From positions 47,323,051 through 47,387,050 of the forward strand of contig CM054140.1 of the NCBI GenBank assembly GCA_028751875.1: a DNA stretch of 64,000 nt, written 5' to 3'. Positions 34,262 through 49,700 of the stretch are shown here, piece by piece; the first letter of the stretch is position 1; each line of letters opens with the position of its first letter. The notes beneath the pieces are model-generated. The model searched no databases. It saw only the letters and a program-made list of their open reading frames with translations, and had not been told where the DNA came from. Source of the stretch: Rapana venosa (lineage: Eukaryota; Mollusca; Gastropoda; Neogastropoda; Muricidae). The translations under genes and the position numbers were made by a program.

Positions 34262-37200
34262 CTGGGCAAGGGGGGTCAAGGATCAAGGCATCACCAGCAT
34301 ATTTCATTTACCAACTATGACTGAGACTCCCTTCACATTATTTCAAAAACATTTATTGTTCTCCACGTCACCTCTCCACCTTCTTCTTTTGTGCCGTTGC
34401 TTTATCCTCAAAGCATAACATTAAAATCAAAATGCAAGATTTGGCCAAGGCTAAAAGTTTTATCATAATAAAAATAATAATAATATACAGAATTTATATA
34501 GCGCTGAATCTTGTAAAACAAACAAATTGAAAAATCACATAATCCTCTTGATTTATCAGTTATTGACGTGAGCTATGTGGCAAGGCCCACATTAAAATCT
34601 TGTTATCGTTAACATGCCATGATGAGATTGCCTTCAGCCATGACAAGCTCCTAGCATAACAATGTGCACTCTCCTTTACAGGAGAAAAAATTCCTCTGAA
34701 GGTGGAGTATGGCTGCCTATATGGTGTGGCACATGAAAAGAGTCATGCATGCAAACTTATCATCCAGCATGTACTTCAATCAAGCCACAAAAGATTCTTG
34801 GTTTTGATTTTCAAATAATTTGGCCACAAGAGCCTTTTCACAAACCATCAGTTTCTCAATTATTTCCGATGAAAATGGCAGATGTCGGGAGTCCAACATA
34901 ATACTCTCAAGAAACATACACATAATCCTCTTCATCTTATGATCTTCCTAACATTCCGATCAGTGTCATCTGACATGTGAACTCTGCGGAACTGACAGGA
35001 GTGACAGATAAGGTTGTCTCTGACAGCTGGAAGCAAAGAGTCAAACTTGATGGAGCAGCTTTGGTTAGTTCACTTACACAGAAAGATGCAGCAGACTGAT
35101 CCATGTGAGAGCTATTCAAATGAGAACAGCCTGGTCAGGATCAAAGCTGCCCAAGAATCATGCCACACACACACACACACATTATACCCTAACATTTTCT
35201 CAACAGATTTAAACTGATCTTTAAAAAAAATGACCCTGGAGCCAGTCAGCAAGGTAAAATTCCACCAAAAGCTGCAAAATTCTCATGTCTGCTAATGAAA
35301 GGAAGTGATACTATTCATAAAGACAAGACTTACTGAATCATTTTACTCCACTAAGTTTACAATCACTTCTTTCCTTTCCACACAAATAAAGGATACAGAT
35401 AGTCGCAGATGGGGTCGATGTACTTCATGTGTTCGCAGTGTTTGTCCACTTTCACCAGAATCTCGTACAGCTCCACCGTCAGCTGAAACAGGGGAAACAG
35501 ATAGTACTGGGGGGTAAAATAAACAAAAGGATCATCATCATGAAAAATATTTCTCATGGTCCACTGAAAAAACCAAACAAACCCCCACTGAAACATGAAA
35601 GTATTTCTTCTTCGACATTGAACGCTCAGACAAAAAAATTGTCTGTTATATGACCGAGAATGCATCACGCTGCCCTTAAGCGTCTGACAAGTCAGGCCCA
35701 GTGCATCCAACTTCAGCATACAGAGAGAATTGCTATCTTTTAAGTCTTTCGAGAAAAAAGGCATGAGAATGGACCAAGAAGGCAGAAAATAGACAGAAGA
35801 AGAAGAAGGTGACAAGCAGAAAATGAAACAAGGCAGAAACAAAGAGAGGGATAGAAAAGAGGAAATTTCTAACACAGAATTTCCAGAAGGTGGGGATGCT
35901 ATTGATACTGACAGGCCCCTGGCATCCCCACAGGGCAGTGAAAGCTGTTAATGACAATACTTAAGCTGATTTTTATCCAGGGCACTTGTTTTGCCTGACC
36001 TGCTCGAGTGCCGACCCCTGGATGGGCACTCTTCAGTAAACTTGGCTTCATTATAATCAGACTTGCTCTGTTACACCCCTGGCTTGTTTGTTTTTTTCTC
36101 TCTTTCCTTCAAGCAGACATATACTACCCAAACCCTTGCTGTCTACCCTTGACTGGTGCTTATATTGCACGCTGAATGTTTGTGCCATCCGTACTACAGA
36201 CCACAGCTGGCCCACTTTGTCATCAATGGATGGATTTATGTTGTGTGGATATCCCCAAAGTCGGAATGCAGCTATCTATATGGTTTGAGAAAAAAATGAT
36301 CACATACACACAAATCTCACCAATGGTGAACCTCAGAGCTCTAGCCAAGGAACAATAATAAAATTATAAAAAAGAAAGGAACATTTTAAGTGGATAAGGT
36401 ACCATGGATGCCTTCACAAAATTAATGAACTTTCAGCATTCTGTTCCACTCTTGGAGACATGTACAACTGGAGAGATATTATAGTCATGCAAAATACAGT
36501 AATTCTAATAAATAAATAAAAAAGAATGAGATATAATATAATCATACAAAACAGAAATTCTGTTAAATAAAAATGGAGGGGTATTATATGATCATACAAA
36601 ATACAGTAATTCTTAAAAAAAAATTTTAAAGGGATATAATATGATCATACAAAACACAGAAATTCCGTTAAATAAAAATGAAAGGGTATTATACGATCAT
36701 ACAAAATACAGTAAATCTTTAAAAGTTAAGTATAACTCACATAAAATCTGAAGTATCAAAAGCTGAAATCCAATCTCACTCCCCTTCCTTTAACCCTAGT
36801 GGCGCGGTTCCCGGAATATTCCGGTAAAGGCGGGTCTAGGCTGTGTGGCGGATCCCGGAATATTCCGGGATGACGTGGGTGGTCATAGTTGAAAGCTTAC
36901 TTTCGCTTTCAAAGGTCAGCCAATGAATGTTAAGGCCGTTGTAGGCCCGCAGAAAGGGGTGAAGGTCGTTTGACACACACAAGCAACGAAGAATCTGATT
37001 GGTTTAGAGTGTATTTTAATTTTTTTTCGGACCAGCCGAGATCGTCTTCAACAAAATGGCGGCCAGCGTTTGCACCAGAATTTCTTCAAGCGTTTTTCGA
37101 GCTTTTTTACAAAATTGACAGCGAGGAGGAGTTTTAGAGGCTGGATTTGGTTGAAATAAACAATGAGAGAGACGATGAGGTAAGGATTGTGGAATATTTT

Positions 37201-40200
37201 TGAAAAACTTGGTAAAAATCGATCGCGATCGGACTGAATCGAGCGGTGCTAGTTTTGCCGGATGGACTTTTTCACTACTCGGCGATTTCGACGTCACAGT
37301 TTGTTTTACTTTATTTTGACACAACGAGGCTTCGAAATAACTGTTGTTGAGTCAAATCGCTATGCTGCTGAGTACTTTGCATCACATGAAATCAAGCGAT
37401 CTTTGTATTTTTGTCATAGAAAGCCACCACTTCGCACATTCCGCCATGACGGTCGCGATGACGTCGATCCTGTCGCTGAACTTTTCCGAGTATTTGGTGA
37501 CCGATAAAGCGATACAAACTCCTTATTTTTTGAAAACTAATGTCAAGAAATAGTGTTTACCTAATCATGACATTTATGCACCGCAAGAACTTTGCTTATC
37601 GTGTTAAAATCGATCCGGGGCCCTGACAGTGGAACAGGGATCGGTAGTGCGAACATGATTTTTTTTGGGGATTTTTTTTTACATAATCATAAACACTACA
37701 CACTATTATAAAATTATACTCATTTAAAAGCATATTATCTCTTCTTTCCAGTGATCTATAGCTTAACACATTTAATTCAGTTTTATATATCAATATCAAG
37801 GGTTGTTTGAGCCCACCCTGCTCCAAAACAATGCTAGCCAATGTTAATTCAGCCAATAGCAGTGAGGCTTGTTGCTGTTTATTTAGCGCTACTAGGGTTA
37901 AGAAGTCTGTAGTACTTACTTACACAGAGAACAAAGGAATGAAATGGAAATGTACACATGCTTACATCAACCAAAGCTTATAAAAAAATTGAACAGTACC
38001 AATGGATACCCCTAAACCAGACAGCTCGGCACTAGCTATATATGACACAGCTGTGCTCTACGCTTCCCTCGCAGTTCCAAGCATCGAACCTGGCCACACA
38101 AGTACAGACACTGGCAGTGTGTCAGGTAAACTTCACACCATTTTTTTTATTAACTTGCATTATTAGTTCTGTGAAATATGCTCTGCTGTGTCAGTGTGGT
38201 CACATTGCATTATTAGTACTGTGAAATATGCTCTGCTATGTCAGCGTGGTCACATTGCATTATTAGTACTGTGAAATATGCTCTGCTATGTCAGTGTGGT
38301 CACAACCTCTCCAGAAGAGTCCATACCTCACTCGCAGTGGACAACAGTAAGTTGGCATTCCAAAACTCTCCCCACAAAAATATATATATCTGTTTTTGAT
38401 AACCTTCAACGTCCACATCTGTGTTTACTGCACTAGTCACCAAGCCAAGGCAGCTGATGAGGACCACCAAAAAATATCTGTTAAAAGGGATACTGTAGTT
38501 GCTTCATTGAAAGACAAAATAATACTCAAATCAGTCCATGAAAAGTGACTCTGGCAAAGCTACGTATGTGCCTGCTGCATATGTTGAAGTGGGGGTAGGG
38601 TGGGTTTAATATCCAAAATTCCATGAAGAAAAACCGTTTTAATGAATCTGTATGTATGGGCAGAAGTTTCTACATAGTTACCTCCATAAGGCAGCGTGTG
38701 CGCTCATGGTGGAAGCGCTGAAGGAATGGACCAATCAGATGGCAGAGAAACAACAACTGCTCTTCTGTTTTGATCACAGGTCGCAACTGCTCTCGCACAA
38801 ACCTGGAGGAAAAATAATAACACGAGACCATTATATAACAGATACACACAAGGAAATTTATAAGTACATGTCCCTTCACGTGAGGTTAAACACATATTGC
38901 ACACTGAACGTATTCATTCTAAACATACCTGTGCATTTACAGGAACAGAAGAATACCATCGTCACAATGATTCACATCTAATACTCAGAGATGAGAACAG
39001 AAAAAAGTGAGAAAGATGGAAACTAAGGTGGCGGTCTGGGGGCTGCCTGGGCTCCCAGTGGGGTCCAGGGGCAATACTGCAGGTAGGGGTCAGGGGATGA
39101 AGCCCCCTGCAGCTGAAGAATGTTAGTACTTTGACATCTGAAAGTGACACTGAAAACCCACACTTTGAATACAAGGGAATTCTCGTGATTGCTGAAAAGT
39201 TCCATCCTTCTTTATGGCCAATTCTTAAATTATAGACTAGTACACTGTAGTTTTTTCCGTGTTGTTTCTTTCACATTTTACACGCTTGCGCTTCAGTAAC
39301 AAGGACACAGGTACAACACTCACACTGCAAACGCCGATTCCCAATTATAACTTTTTTTCAGTTTTATACGTAGTGTGTTTAGCCACTTCATTGGATTCTA
39401 AAAATATAATGCTTGCCATCTGCATGGACTGAGTTGATCCAGACCATAAGCATTTGCATCTTTTTTTTAACAGCACAGTCGGGGTACTTTGGAGGGGATT
39501 GGCAGGGGAGGGGGGGGGGGAGGCCCAGACACAGATCTCAAATAAAATACATTAAAATCTTAAGCATCAGAAGCTTGTCTGAGAGACCATGTGCGTGTTC
39601 ATGTGTGTCAGTATGTGTATGTATGTGTGTGTGTGTCAGTGATGGGGTTGCAGAGGGAGTGCACTGCCGTGTGTACACATACACGTGTGATGTCAGTATG
39701 TACAAGCTGCTTGCAACACTAATTCTGGCCAAGAAACCATCTTTCAAGTCAAGTCACGTCAAAAACACTTTAGTCATCCCATGAAGGGCAATCTTTCTCT
39801 TATACTCCTAAACTCAAAAGACTCCCCCCCCCCCCCCTCCCCACACACACAAATATCACCTGGACAGTAAACGCACCTAAAACCGACCGAAAGACACACC
39901 ACCACACCAACACTGCAAAACCCCCACAGACAGAAGCACACACTCACTGCGGCAGGTGGCTGAGCTGCCCAATGCCCGCGTGGTGCCAGACGGCGTGACA
40001 CAGTCCCAGCAGCTGCGAGGTGTCCGTCAGAGCCAGCATGGAGTGACACGTGCTGAAGCCAAACATGCGGAAGGGGTTCATGTCGGGCGAGGGGCTCGTC
40101 AGCACCGGGCTGTTGATCGTCGACAGGATGCGGTCGTTCAGCACCACCCAGTACGACTCCTGCACCATCAACAAGTCCATGATTGTGATGACGTACAACA

Positions 40201-42184
40201 GGTTTACTAGCTTGTGCGTATGCGATGCTAAAAGTTTTTGTGGTAAGTGACGTGTTTACCTAACCTTGTAAACCTTTTTAAGTTAAAAGGAGCGTGGTTA
40301 CCACTTGTTGGATGGGTGACTGTTTGCTGTGCACTTTGGTTTCAGTACAGTCTCCCAGTTCACCCAGCTGTAAATGGGTACCTACCTCTAGGGTCTAGGA
40401 AGGTAAAGCAGCGAGGGAGAGGAGATGGGCGCCGCCCTCAACAAGCTGGTCCCTTGAGAAGAGGAGGTTTCTGATGCCTCACTCCTATACTACCACACTG
40501 GTTATGGGACACCTTTACCATAAACTTTTTTAAGTGTCAGTTATCAAAGAACACCTAGAGTGCAACTCCACAGTCTTAAGAGACTGACATATGTCTACAG
40601 TAACCTACTTGCATGACATGGAAGGTTTACTTGCTTGTGTACACGACAAGTTAAGGTCTACTTACACGTTTAACATGAACGACATGTGACAAAAAGGTTT
40701 GCTTCACCTGTCCGTGTGAAAGAGAAGGAGGTTTACTTACTTTTGACTGTGAAAGACAAAGAAGAGAAAGATGGAGAGGGCTGGTTGTCAAGTCATCCAT
40801 CGCAGCCCCCACAAGTGAGAATACTACAGGATATAAAATATAATGTGAAGAAAGAAAAAAAACAAAAAACAAAACTGTGAATGTTTTGTCATTCACTTCT
40901 ATAAAACAACCGACTGGTCAGACAGTAGACAATATTGTGCAACTTCAGGAACATCCTAGTGACACCGTTTCATACACAGAACATTAAAATATACATTAAT
41001 ACTAAATAACAGATATAACTGAGGGGTCAATATTTGACCTCAATCCTGTGTGTCCATGAAGTTGTGGGTTCAAATCTCAGCAGCAGCAGCAGCAGCATAT
41101 GGTGGAACAAGGGTGGGGATATTTACCATCTCCCAAGTCAACTTAAAGTGCAGACCTACCAGTGCCTTTATTTCCTTCATGTACATGCACATGAAGATCA
41201 AATATGCACATAATTTTTTATCAGCGTTGGGTGGGTTATGAAAACATTTACATTCCCAGGAAGCATCCTGTACACACACACACACACAAAAATGAGCTGC
41301 TCTGATGTCACAATGTGTCGACTGAGGCCTGTGGGCAGACCTCCTACACAGTCACAAACACAGGAGAAGACCAGGCACCACTAATACATCCACTAATGCA
41401 TCCCATCCATTAAGGGAACACAGATAAAAACTAAACACACTGAAATGCAAAACAACAGAACCCATCGGCACGAAACCTCAAAAATGGGAATTCTGTTCAT
41501 ACTCTTCAGATTAAGACAGACAGGTGTAACAGAACTGGTGCAGGCAAGCACGCCCTTTCTGAGTGTAACTATCACAGAGGACAGACGCTGCCACAGTTAG
41601 GTCACTCACTGGCAGAGCGGTCAGGATGAGGCCCACAGCATTCATCCAGTCCATCAGCCTGTCATGGGGCACTTGGGAGGAGCTACAACATAGGTCCATA
41701 CTGTTTACCAAATAAGCTAACCACAGACTCAAACAAGCGCGCAAACAGAATACACTTCACAGGCTAAGAAAGGTTTCCTCCAAAAAACAACACCAACACA
41801 TTAATTTAAAGTATGGTAAATTATTATCAATTTACAGTGCATAAAAACCATACCTACCAGCATAAATCCAAACACTTCCACATATATCCATCCTCATCAC
41901 ACCTGAATATTAAAGTATGAAATAAAAGAGTAAACAAATACTGAAAGACAGAAGAGAAGATGAGTGATACTGTAACAGCCTAATCTCAGGCTGCTAAATG
42001 TATGCTTCTGATAAAGGTTATGTGGAAACATTCCTAACAGATGGACTAAAGGCAGATCATTCCAAATAGAGGGACCAAGACAGTGACTACTCCAAACAGA
42101 TGGACCTGAGAGACATTACCCCAAATAAATGGTCCAGAGGGGGTTGACTCCAAATAGATGGACCACACACACACACACACACAC

Positions 42185-42223
<39 letters not shown>

Positions 42224-44069
42224 CACACACACTTTCCATGACAAACCATGCTGTGATGCTTTGTGCTGCTTGTTTTCAATTTCCATGAAGCCAGATTCTG
42301 CCAAAGACAAATGTGTGAAAGCCATCAGCTAAACTAAGACTCACAGAGTATACAGGTTTGGCAGCAGCAGTAAGAAGAGTGTCGGACAGAAAAACTACTT
42401 TCCAGAAAATTCCATTCCGTCACGTCAATGAAAAACTTGACATTCTAACTGATTTTGTCAATGTCAATGAAAAACTTGACATTCTAACTGATTTTTCAGT
42501 CAAACTGTGAAGAAAGGGCAAGGCTGGAAATTGAACACAGACCATTATGGTTTAGTTATTAGGCAGGTGAATGGTCCAGCCACTTTTGTTCTTGAAAAAC
42601 ATTCTGAAATGGATTCAACTTCATGTTTCCACACACACAAAATTAACATTTGTGTATTATACACTAGTACAAATCTCACTTACCAACAAGACTATAATGA
42701 TCAACACATCCAGCACACACATATATGGAGATGGACAGGATAGCCTAGTGGTTAGAACATTGCGCTCGCAATCTGATAACCCGGGTTTGAATCCCGTTCA
42801 AGGGGATTTTTCCCTGGAGTTAAACATCAGTGCAGACTCCACTCTCCCAAAAAGTCCTTCAGATGAGACTATAAACCGAGGTCCCGTGTGCGAACGCATG
42901 CAGAACTTCTTGCGCACACGGTAAATCCTGTTCCGCTTTTTGAAAGAGTAGGCCATTGTGTGCCCGTGGGAACAGATGACAAAATTTACAAAACCGCATA
43001 CACATGGGGACTGGATGTAAAAAAGCACATCAGTGCTTATTCCGTTATCCTCGATATAAAATAAATAAATAAATAAGATGACCAGGATTTATACCACCAC
43101 TCGTTGCCCCTTTTGTCTTTACACCACAGCAGTTTACACAGCAAGAAAGAAAAGAGTAGCAGCCGTGCCCGAAAACAGTAGCAAAGCTAGCCCTCTTTTT
43201 ATCACACGCTCAGTGAAAACATGTTTTGTTTCTTGCTCCTTCACTAATCCAGTCTATGAACTCTGCTTTCATCAGTTCTAATGCACAGTTTCTGCCTTGC
43301 TTAATAGCTTTTAACTTTGACAGACACAAATCCATCCAGATGAGGCAATCAATATATGATTTCCTGTGAATTTATGTGTGAGCACACTATTGCCCAATGC
43401 ATCCCTCGAGTCCCCCCCCCCCCCCCCCCCACTCCCCCTCAAAAAAAACCACACATATTGGTCAAGGGACTGCTGATGCTGATGTACTATCAGTATTTAC
43501 CTCCCTTGGAAATTATCGTTGGCTACTCCTTATGCTTTTTCATTCACTCATCATGAGAATTTGAACCAGCGTTTTAAACTTGCGGAAATCCATAGTCTAT
43601 GAGCAACTGGCATAGCAATACAGCTGAAAATCATAGCTGTTATGCCAAAATTGTAACAGTACGCAGCTCTGTTATACCCTTCTTAGACAAAGGTGGTAAG
43701 GCTTGCTTGAAATGAGTTGAGGCAGGAAAGCAAAAATTAAGCAACAAAGAGAGGAGGACAGAAAAAGAGAGAACAAGGAAAGAACAAACAAAACACAGAT
43801 CAAAACATAAATAAACAATAAAATAAAGGCAATGTCAGAGAAAAACTATATAAATTTAGCCAGACTTTCCAGAAATTTAAAAAAAATCTTATAGTGAAAG
43901 AAACACATACACGCACACTTTCTTCTCTCTCTCACCCACAAACACACACATTCACACTCCCTCTCTCTCCCTCACACACACTCTCTCTCCCCCCCTCTCA
44001 CACACACTCACTCTCTCACACACACACACTCACTCTCTCATACACACACTCTCTCTTCCCCCTCACCAT

Positions 44070-44104
<35 letters not shown>

Positions 44105-46625
44105 CCCTACACACATCTCTCTCTCTCTTCTCTTCTCTCTCTCTCTCTCACACACACAACATGCTCTTCTCTCTCTTGCTCTTTCCTCTCTTGCTCTCTC
44201 TCTCACACACACAAACATGCCTCTCTCTCTCTTTCTTTCTTGCTTGCTCTCTCTCTCACACACACTCCTCTCTCTCTCACACACATACATACTCCCTCTC
44301 TCACACACACATACACACTCCCTCCCTCACACACACTCCCTCTCTCTATACACACACAACACACCTCTCTTCTCCTCTCTCTACACACATCTCTCCTCTC
44401 ACACACATACATACTCCTCTCTCACACACACTACACACTCCCTCCCTCACACACACTCCCTCTCTCATTACACACACACACACCTCTCTCTTCCTTCCTC
44501 TCTCTCACACACATACAACTCACAATCACACACACACACACCCCTCCTACCACCACCTCTCCCTTCCTCAGTCCACACTCACACACACATGTACACACAA
44601 CAGCACCTCCTCACCATCCTTCCCTTCCCAGTGGCCTACCTGCTGCGCCATCCAGAAGGGCAGCCCCACACCTGTCCAGGAGGGGATGTCAAGCCCAGTT
44701 CCCGCGGTTGGGGAACTCGTTGAAGCGCCAGTCCCGGTGAGGGAAGGGCGGAGGCTGTTTCCCGTTGATGGCTACACACGGTTAAGGAGTTAGCTATGGG
44801 GGTTTTCCCTTCCTTTATCTCCCTTTTCCTCCTTTATCTCCCTTTTCCTCCTTATCTCCCTTTTCCTCCTTATCTCCCTCTCTCAGAAAGAAGAAGGAAA
44901 AAAAAGCAGTGTCAAGATGGCTTGTCATTTTATCTGTTCTGGTTGTGTTGATGTGATTATATTTCTGTCCCAGCAGAGATTTTCGATTTGGGGACTGTGA
45001 GAATGAGGGTTACTATCGAGGTAACAAAACTTTTTTTTTTTTTTTTAAAGGTAAACTGTTCTGGTGTTCTTTTTTCACAACTTAACAGCTGCAGTGACCT
45101 GTCCACAGCAGCACAATGGTTCAGCAGTAATAAGCCTGTCTACAAGAAAAAGAAAAAAAAGGATTTGTGGCTCAACTCCTGTCCAAAACTGGGGGAGGGG
45201 GATGGGTGTGTGTCTCTGTGTGTCTGCCTGCCTGCTTGCATGTTTGAAGTGTCTAAAGTTGAAACCTGTTAATTTTTTGTGAATGGTAGCATGTGTTTGA
45301 ATGATTCAAATGCAAGAGCTTTGATTGGTTTGCTTGACAAGATTCAGCGCTCTAAAAATTCCATATATCATAATCATCATTATCATAACACCCCCACCGT
45401 AAGGATACTGTTGACACTTCACAAGATTCAGCACTCTAAAAATATCATCATCATCTTTCTCATAACACCACCCCCACCACCCACCATCATCATGGTAAGG
45501 ATACTGTTGACCAGCCGGGACACCATGAGGATGTAGTAGTCGTGGTCTGGGTTCCAAGGCACATCACTGTCAGCTGGCTGCTGCAGGTAGGTCTTGTAAT
45601 CCTCAGACAGGCACCAGGTTGGGGGTCGAATCTCCTTGAAGGCACCTGTCAGCACAAACACACACACACACACAGACACAGAGACACACACACACACACC
45701 ATGCACGCACGCGCACACACACACACGCACGCACACACACGCACACCCACACAAAGCTACAGTGATCATCTCAAAACTAGTCTTCAGTGCTCGATTCGCA
45801 AGTCTCATGGGGAGTTTAAAGAACTTTGATAGAAAGTTTAAAGACTTTCCTAGGACTTTTGACTTAAAAAGTAGAAATGGCAATGAAATATTTCTTCCTT
45901 ATGCCATTAAGTAAAAAATCTTAAGAGTTTACATACAGTTAACTACAGAAAAAAAAATCAAATTCACACAAAAAACAAAATATTGTCAAGTGGTTTAAAA
46001 AGTACACTACATTTAGGAGAGTCTCAGATTTAGGATAAATATGTGTTGATGGCATAAATTCTGTCTTTCATGCCAGCAGAATCATTGTAGATTTTAAGAA
46101 TTTTTATTTATTACACTAATGCACTTTGAAAAAAACATTACAGCTAAAATAATTTCATGAAATAAACCACGGCAACAGAATACATAATACATACAACATG
46201 CACACATGAAAGCAAGCATACATGCAAGTACATATATGCACTCTCTCTCACACACACACACACACATACACAACGTTTCACTACAACACACACACACACA
46301 CACACACATGCTTTCACACACAACACACAGAAAGAGAAAGGGGGAAAAAAAACCAAGAAAGAAGAGAAACCTACCAATGATGGCACTGACAAGTCTTCGC
46401 TTTACCAGAGGCACAGAACTCAGCCGCTTCTCGTAGTAGAACAGAGTGTTGTAGAGGTAGGTGATGGGGTGATCTGTCACACACAAGACATATCGCCAAA
46501 TCGTAACGTTTCCCTCTCAGCCGCTGACCAGTTTGGTACAGGCACCGATGTACAGTATCAGCAAATGTATGTCTGGTTATCTTCAAGGCAGGTCTGTCAG
46601 TTTTTAAGTTTACAGCACAGTGTGT

Positions 46626-46702
<77 letters not shown>

Positions 46703-49700
46703 AACATGTGTGTGTTCTGGATCTTGTCCTTGTATTAATGCCTCATAACTGAAATTTCATTACAGTGTACTACATCAGTACTATATCGCTCACCCAATCC
46801 TCAAAGACACACCTAAACAAAATTTGATGAGGCAGCTTCTAAGCAACCTCATTCTGCTTTCAAAACCACTCACTCATTTCACCTGTATTCATACATATAC
46901 CTAAAAATGATGATAATGATGATGATGATGATGATGATGATAAATGGAATTTATATAGCGTTATATCTTGCAAAGACAAGCGCTTTGCATTCAACCTATT
47001 CTTTCACAGTCATACAACCAATAACAATTAAAGACACATAAAACAAATAGCATAAGCAGGGTCACAAATTACTGCAAGATGAAAAATTAATCCCTAAGCT
47101 GTGTTTGCCACAGAACCCTAGCTAGGTACAGCTCCATCTTATTCATTCATACTCCCCTCTCACCACCTAAACAAAGAATGGGGAATACAACTGTAAAGAA
47201 CACTTCAATGGTTTGAGTACAAAGAGAGCAGACTGAATATTGAGAATCCACCAAGCCTGCTGTATGGCCAACTGCTCTCTGGTTCATCTAAGTAACTTCT
47301 CTGCTAACTGGTAATCACAAACCTTTACAATACTTTTAACCTTCAAATGTCTCAGCACTTGTTTCCATCAAGTTTCCACCTATCTATGAAATAAACCAGC
47401 AATCTCTGACTAGGATGCTTCACAACAAATGCAGTCAACACTTTTTCGCTTGAATCCAAGCAATGGATTATGACATATTCTTCTCCAACTAAAAAGATCA
47501 ATGATATTTTTTTATATCAAAATACAAATGTGCACCGCATGTTGTGAGTCATCATCATCATCATCATCATCATCATTAACCATTACACCCAGTGGTGTGT
47601 AGGGCAGCAGCAACAAAGCGCTTCCACTCCTGCCTATCCTGGGCCAACCTAGTCACTGATCCCCAAGAGTGCTGCTGCTGCATGGCCTTCATGTTGTGAG
47701 TACATACACGCTAATTTGCACCCTCACCTACCCACCCACCCACCCACCCACACATACTGACCATGGAACTTGTACAGACAGCCGATGTGGTCAAGGATGC
47801 CGTCCAGAACCTTGACCAGCAGCGACTCCAACAAGCGATGAATCATCAGGTCAAACACCTGAAACCACACTGCTCTTTTCAAGGCCTGTTTCCCATCAGT
47901 AGTAGCAGTAGTTGTCACGCATTCCCCAGCTTAACACCCTGGAAGTCCCCAGAACGTGCATTTGCTCTCTGACTCGGTCATCCCACCTGGGAATCACTGA
48001 GAGACTCAAATTGCACAGTGGATGAGAAGTGTGCGTGTATGATTGTTTTCAATACTTCACCATACAGGCAGCCATACTTGGACTTTAGAGGAATCGGTAG
48101 TAAGTAGGAAAATCTTCCACAGAAGTTTGACCCTACTGAAAGCATCACTGTTCTAGACTACCTTGCACTGGGCGGTGGAATAGCCTAGTGGTTAGAACCT
48201 TGAAGTCATGGTCTGACAATAACTAAAGGTGCATGTTCCAGTCTCCTCTCAGGTACTCATCCCAGGCGACCATTATAGTGCACTGGATATGTCTACAGGG
48301 GACGGGATAGCCTAGTGGTTACAACATTGTGCTCGCAATCTGACGACCTGGGTTCGATTCCCGTTCAAGGGGATATTTTCCCCTGGAGTTACCATCAATG
48401 CAGACTCCACTCTCCCCAAAAGTCCTTCGGATGAGACTATAAAGAGAGGCTCTGTGTGCGAATGCACGCAGAACATGTTGCACACATGTTAAATCCTGTT
48501 CCGCTTTTCAGAAGAGTAGGTCATTGTGTGCCCGTGGGAACAGATGACAGAATTTACAAAACTGCATACACAAGGGGACTGGATGTAAAAAAAAGGACAT
48601 AAGTGCTTATTCCATTACCCTCGATATAAAAGAATAAAATATAAAAAAATTTTAAAATATGTCATCATACCATCAGTCATAAATGGCCTATACTTCAACA
48701 AAACATAAACAAGACTTTGGGGGGGAAGGATCTCAATTTACTGTTTCATCTGAAGGCAGACGATGGGAGTCACAATGCTTATTCCAGACCAAAAAAAAAA
48801 AAATCCTCTGTCACAGGACACCTCATCAGCAACACAAACAATGTAAATAATGAGTCGATCTTTTCACAAACTTAGGTGTCTCAGCCCTTTCACCAAAATC
48901 CCTTTATTCCCTTTCCAGCCACATCTGTGGATTTAAAAATTTTTTTTTTCTTTTATATCGAGGATAATGGAATAAGCACTTATGTGCTTTTTTACATCCA
49001 GGCCCCGTGTGTATGCGGTTTTGTTAATTCTGTCATCTGTTCCCACCGGCACACACTGGCCTACTCTTACAAAAAGCGGAACAGGATTTAACGTGTGCGC
49101 AAAATGTTCTGCGTGCGTTCGCACACAGGGCCTCGGTTTATAGTCTCATCCGAAGGACTTTTGGGGAGAGAGGAGTCTGCACTGATGTTAACTCCAGGGA
49201 AAATATCCCCTTGAACAGGAATCGAATGGATCAGTGGCCTAGTGGTAATACTACCACCTAGAAAGTGAGAGGTTGACAGTTCAGTTCCCATCTGAAGCTG
49301 AGCTTTGCCTTCAGCCAGTGGAGCAGGTGGGGTGGACTGGATGCTAGTCTTTCAGGCGAGATGAGGTCCAAAATGCAACATGACACGTGTGAATTATTTT
49401 TCAGCAACACAAGCAAAATTCTGTACAATTCATACCACTCTCATGTTTAAACAAATATACCTGCAGACACCAAATATCATTTTTAAATGGTGGCACTGCA
49501 CTTGTAGCAACACCGTCTTTTAGAGAGAGAAGTCCCAATCTTATATAGAAAAAATATACTTAACTCAGAGAAAACATATCTAATATACTGCAAGTGGTAA
49601 ACAGTACAACATGACACTATAAAAAAAACCATGATACAAAACAAAACAGTACAACACAGTACAATCTTTCCTACAGTCTACCCTCTAGTGTGTGCGAGGA

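Noticed and set aside
35363..35875. 170-residue minus-strand frame as one exon
   Set aside because: Only 35397-35482 matches MED23; the rest is repeat I and intron.
42728..42800. Functional tRNA genes at SINE heads (also 15218, 48298, 61700)
   Set aside because: A and B boxes are present but acceptor stems do not pair well by eye, and each head continues into a shared SINE body.
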